Source: Litorivita pollutaquae (GTDB lineage Bacteria > Pseudomonadota > Alphaproteobacteria > Rhodobacterales > Rhodobacteraceae). Taken from it: DNA of 64,000 bases. Shown piece by piece: positions 61,964 through 64,000 of this stretch. The stretch spans positions 1 through 64,000 of the forward strand of contig NZ_KZ826489.1 of NCBI RefSeq assembly GCF_003205515.1, in the 5' to 3' direction. The notes under the pieces are model-generated. The model was not told the DNA's origin. It did no database searches and saw nothing but the letters and a program-made list of their open reading frames with translations. Within the stretch, counting starts at the first letter, position 1. Every line of letters starts with the position of its first letter. Made by a program: the position numbers and the translations under genes.

Positions 61964-64000
61964 CTATTTCTTGGTCAGGCCCATAAGCGCCGCCGCAAAG
62001 GGATTATCCGGATCAATCCTGTCTTTCTTTGGCGGGCGCGCTTCAAAATTCTTGCTGCCTTTGTCGCCGCGATCCCCGCCCTTGGGCCCGCCTTTGCCAC
62101 GCGGCTTGCCCTTGCCCTGCGGACGCCCCTTGCCTTGCGGTTTGCCGCGTGCTTGCCCGTCACCGCGACCGCCGGAGCGGTCCCCGCCACGCGCCCGGCC
62201 CCATGCAAATGTATAAAACACTTCCATTTCAGGCGTCTCGGCAGGCTCTGCCACGATCTCTTCCGAAGGCACCTCGGCCACGTCCGTCACCGGAGCAACA
62301 GGCGCCGCATCGACCGGAATCGCCTCGGCGGGCGCATCCTCTGCGGGGGCTTCTTCTGCGGGGGTATCACCCTGCGTTGCGGTTGCGGTGTCCGCGTCAT
62401 CCGCCGGTGCCGCAGGCGCTTGTGCGACGGGTGCAGCCTTGACCTTTACCCGCTCGCCCTTCTCGGCGCGATAGCCAAGCCCTTGCATCAAATCCGCAAA
62501 TTGCTCCAGCGTCATGCCGGTGATCGATAGCATATCGGCCTTGGCTTCAAACCCGCCACGGCTGTCCTCGCCGCGCAGCATATCGGCCAGACGTTCCAAC
62601 ATATCGATGCGGATCGCCCGCGCCCCGGAGGCACGATATCCCGACATCAAATGATAGCCATCCGGCGTGCCTTCGCCCGTTGGCACGGTGACCAACCCGG
62701 GAGGAGGCGCCTCAGGAAACTCTTGCAAGCCTTTGGAAAGCGACCACAAAACCAACCGCAACCGCGTCGGGGCAGGTTTCAACAAAAGCGGCATGAAGAT
62801 CGTGAATTGACCGAAACGCACGCCATGTTTGCGCAATGCGCCGCGCGCCTCTTGGTCCAACGCCTTGACGTCATCCGCGACCTGCGCACGTGGCAAAAGG
62901 CCAAAACCCTCGACCAGTTGAAAGGCAAATCCGCGCGCCAACCCCGACAGGGCCTCGTCGCGCGACATGTTCAAAAGCGGTTCAAACAGGGTCGCAATTT
63001 TGCGATCGATAAAATGCTGCAAACGGCGGGTGACCTTTTGCGCCACGTCGTCGCCGGCTTCTTCATCGACAAAAGCTTTGACCTGCGGTTTGAGCGCATC
63101 CGCCCCCGCAACCAATTTACCCACGGCGTTGTTGCCCCACATAAGGCCGCCCTGCTCGGTAAAATCGATCTCGGTATCGGGCGCATTATAGAACCGGTCC
63201 GCCCGCAGGTGGAACTCCGGCGTCAATGCGGCCATCGCGGCGGCGGCCAATGTTTTGGCCTCTTCCGCTGTGGCGGTTTTGTCCTGCTGGAAGCGGAACC
63301 CTTCGAGACGCCCGACGAATTGTCCTTCGACGGTCACGTCACCTTCTTTGCTTACTTCGGCCAACATGGCTTCCTTCTGTTTGAGCCGGCGCAGGAGCAC
63401 GCTTGTGCGCCGGTCCACAAATCTTTGCGTCAAACGCTCGTGCAGCGCATCCGACAAGGCGTCTTCTACAGCGCGCGTCGCCCCGCGCCAATGGCTTTCG
63501 TCATTTACCCATCCCTTGCGCTGCGCGACATAGGTCCAAGTGCGAATATAGGCCAATCTTTTTGAAACTGTGTCGATATCGCCATCCATACGGTCGATTC
63601 GCTTGATTTGCCGCGCCAGCCAATCATCGGGGATGCTGCCTTTTTCGTGCAAGAACCCATAAATGGCCTCCAACAGGCTTGTGTGTTCGGCATGGCTGAT
63701 TCCACGAAAATCAGGAATACGGCAGACATCCCAAAGCAAGCGCACGGATGCCCCGTCCGACGCCCGCGCCCGTGTTTCCGCGTCACCACTAAGGGTTTTC
63801 AGCGCCATAAGGTCATCGGCCTCCCGCGCCTTGATGAGCCATTCATCCTGCGGCGCCACCTCAAGAGAGGCGATCAAGGCCTCAGGCGTGCCCATTTGCA
63901 GGTCCGTATTGCGCCAGTTCAATTTCTTGATCGGGGTGAACCGGTGATCCATGATCGCCTGCGCCGTGCCCTCGTCCAATGGGCGCGCTTCGCCGGTGAC
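61964..64000 (-). CDS. SUV3-like helicase, C-terminal part (start beyond the window)
   Basis: About 678 visible residues; the frame continues past the right edge and the N-terminal helicase motifs are outside the window. The visible start VTGEARPLDEGTAQAIMDHR and FTPIKKLNWRNTDLQ belong to the region after the RecA-like domains in alphaproteobacterial SUV3-like helicases. A helical body follows (RGISHAEHTSLLEAIYGFLH), then an Ala/Glu/Pro linker (about 500-575). The tail is rich in Lys, Gly and Arg (GKGRPQGKGKPRGKGGPKGG) and probably binds RNA. The last residues are ALMGLTKK. It is immediately followed by the S4 protein gene. Confidence 0.88.
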   Translation of the reverse strand, partial: VTGEARPLDEGTAQAIMDHRFTPIKKLNWRNTDLQMGTPEALIASLEVAPQDEWLIKAREADDLMALKTLSGDAETRARASDGASVRLLWDVCRIPDFRGISHAEHTSLLEAIYGFLHEKGSIPDDWLARQIKRIDRMDGDIDTVSKRLAYIRTWTYVAQRKGWVNDESHWRGATRAVEDALSDALHERLTQRFVDRRTSVLLRRLKQKEAMLAEVSKEGDVTVEGQFVGRLEGFRFQQDKTATAEEAKTLAAAAMAALTPEFHLRADRFYNAPDTEIDFTEQGGLMWGNNAVGKLVAGADALKPQVKAFVDEEAGDDVAQKVTRRLQHFIDRKIATLFEPLLNMSRDEALSGLARGFAFQLVEGFGLLPRAQVADDVKALDQEARGALRKHGVRFGQFTIFMPLLLKPAPTRLRLVLWSLSKGLQEFPEAPPPGLVTVPTGEGTPDGYHLMSGYRASGARAIRIDMLERLADMLRGEDSRGGFEAKADMLSITGMTLEQFADLMQGLGYRAEKGERVKVKAAPVAQAPAAPADDADTATATQGDTPAEEAPAEDAPAEAIPVDAAPVAPVTDVAEVPSEEIVAEPAETPEMEVFYTFAWGRARGGDRSGGRGDGQARGKPQGKGRPQGKGKPRGKGGPKGGDRGDKGSKNFEARPPKKDRIDPDNPFAAALMGLTKK

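Overview
The window looks like the chromosome of an alphaproteobacterium of the order Rhodobacterales (Roseobacter group). The base composition is GC-rich. Diagnostic genes include a DUF2312/GapR nucleoid protein, an NDUFA12 homologue, CarD, FdxA, a SUV3-like helicase, and the gene orders accB-accC...aat-DUF2155-mlaD-NDUFA12 and clpP-clpX. The protein sequences and intergenic signals (an FNR-type box, an ArsR-type sulfur repressor with its operator) fit a facultative sulfur-oxidising marine heterotroph. This assignment is inference from gene content; no database was searched.

Layout. 0-1.6 kb: edge of an integrated element, with a frameshifted tyrosine integrase directly behind the 3' end of tRNA-Thr(TGT). 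1.7-8.4 kb: an iron(III)-type permease, a conserved unknown, GapR, a divergent FadJ-like protein and small proteins including a DksA-type zinc-finger protein. 8.5-10.8 kb: a four-gene persulfide cluster (metallo-beta-lactamase-fold persulfide dioxygenase, two half-size YeeE/YedE transporters, a TIGR01244 sulfurtransferase), preceded by an FNR-like box and closed by a terminator. 10.9-17.0 kb (minus strand): a possible regulatory operon of a short-chain acyl regulator (ScfR family), a receiver-only response regulator, a two-helix membrane protein, a transporter-like sensor kinase (SSS fused to a histidine kinase) and a FliM/FliN-like protein with an acidic repeat tail. 17.3-24.6 kb (plus strand): a complete branched-chain-amino-acid-type ABC transporter followed by acetyl-CoA synthetase. 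Together these two blocks look like an acetate or short-chain-acid sensing, uptake and activation locus.

24.9-33.9 kb: an unknown Ala-rich protein, a PAS-LuxR regulator, biotin-dependent acetyl-CoA carboxylase (accB, accC), a methyltransferase, aat, a lipid-transport protein, RidA, and the ClpXP protease. 34.1-44.3 kb: a Sox thiosulfate-oxidation cluster, minus-strand soxVWXYZABCD and divergent soxS-soxR-soxT. Two control regions (soxS/soxV and soxW/soxX) share the half-site ATTCACA. The soxW/soxX region carries a match to the ATTC-N8-GAAT operator of persulfide-sensing ArsR repressors.

44.5-48.8 kb: histidine biosynthesis (hisB, hisH, hisA, hisF, hisE), interrupted by a secreted DUF2147 protein, then a CoA-binding protein. 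49-64 kb: rlmB, tRNA-Tyr(GTA), a secreted unknown, a glycosyltransferase-like protein, metY behind an unusually long untranslated region, a 900-residue single-pass PilP-like protein, a CPA2 potassium/proton antiporter, divergent cobT/cobS, carD, fdxA, an S4 RNA-binding protein, and a SUV3-like helicase that runs off the window end.
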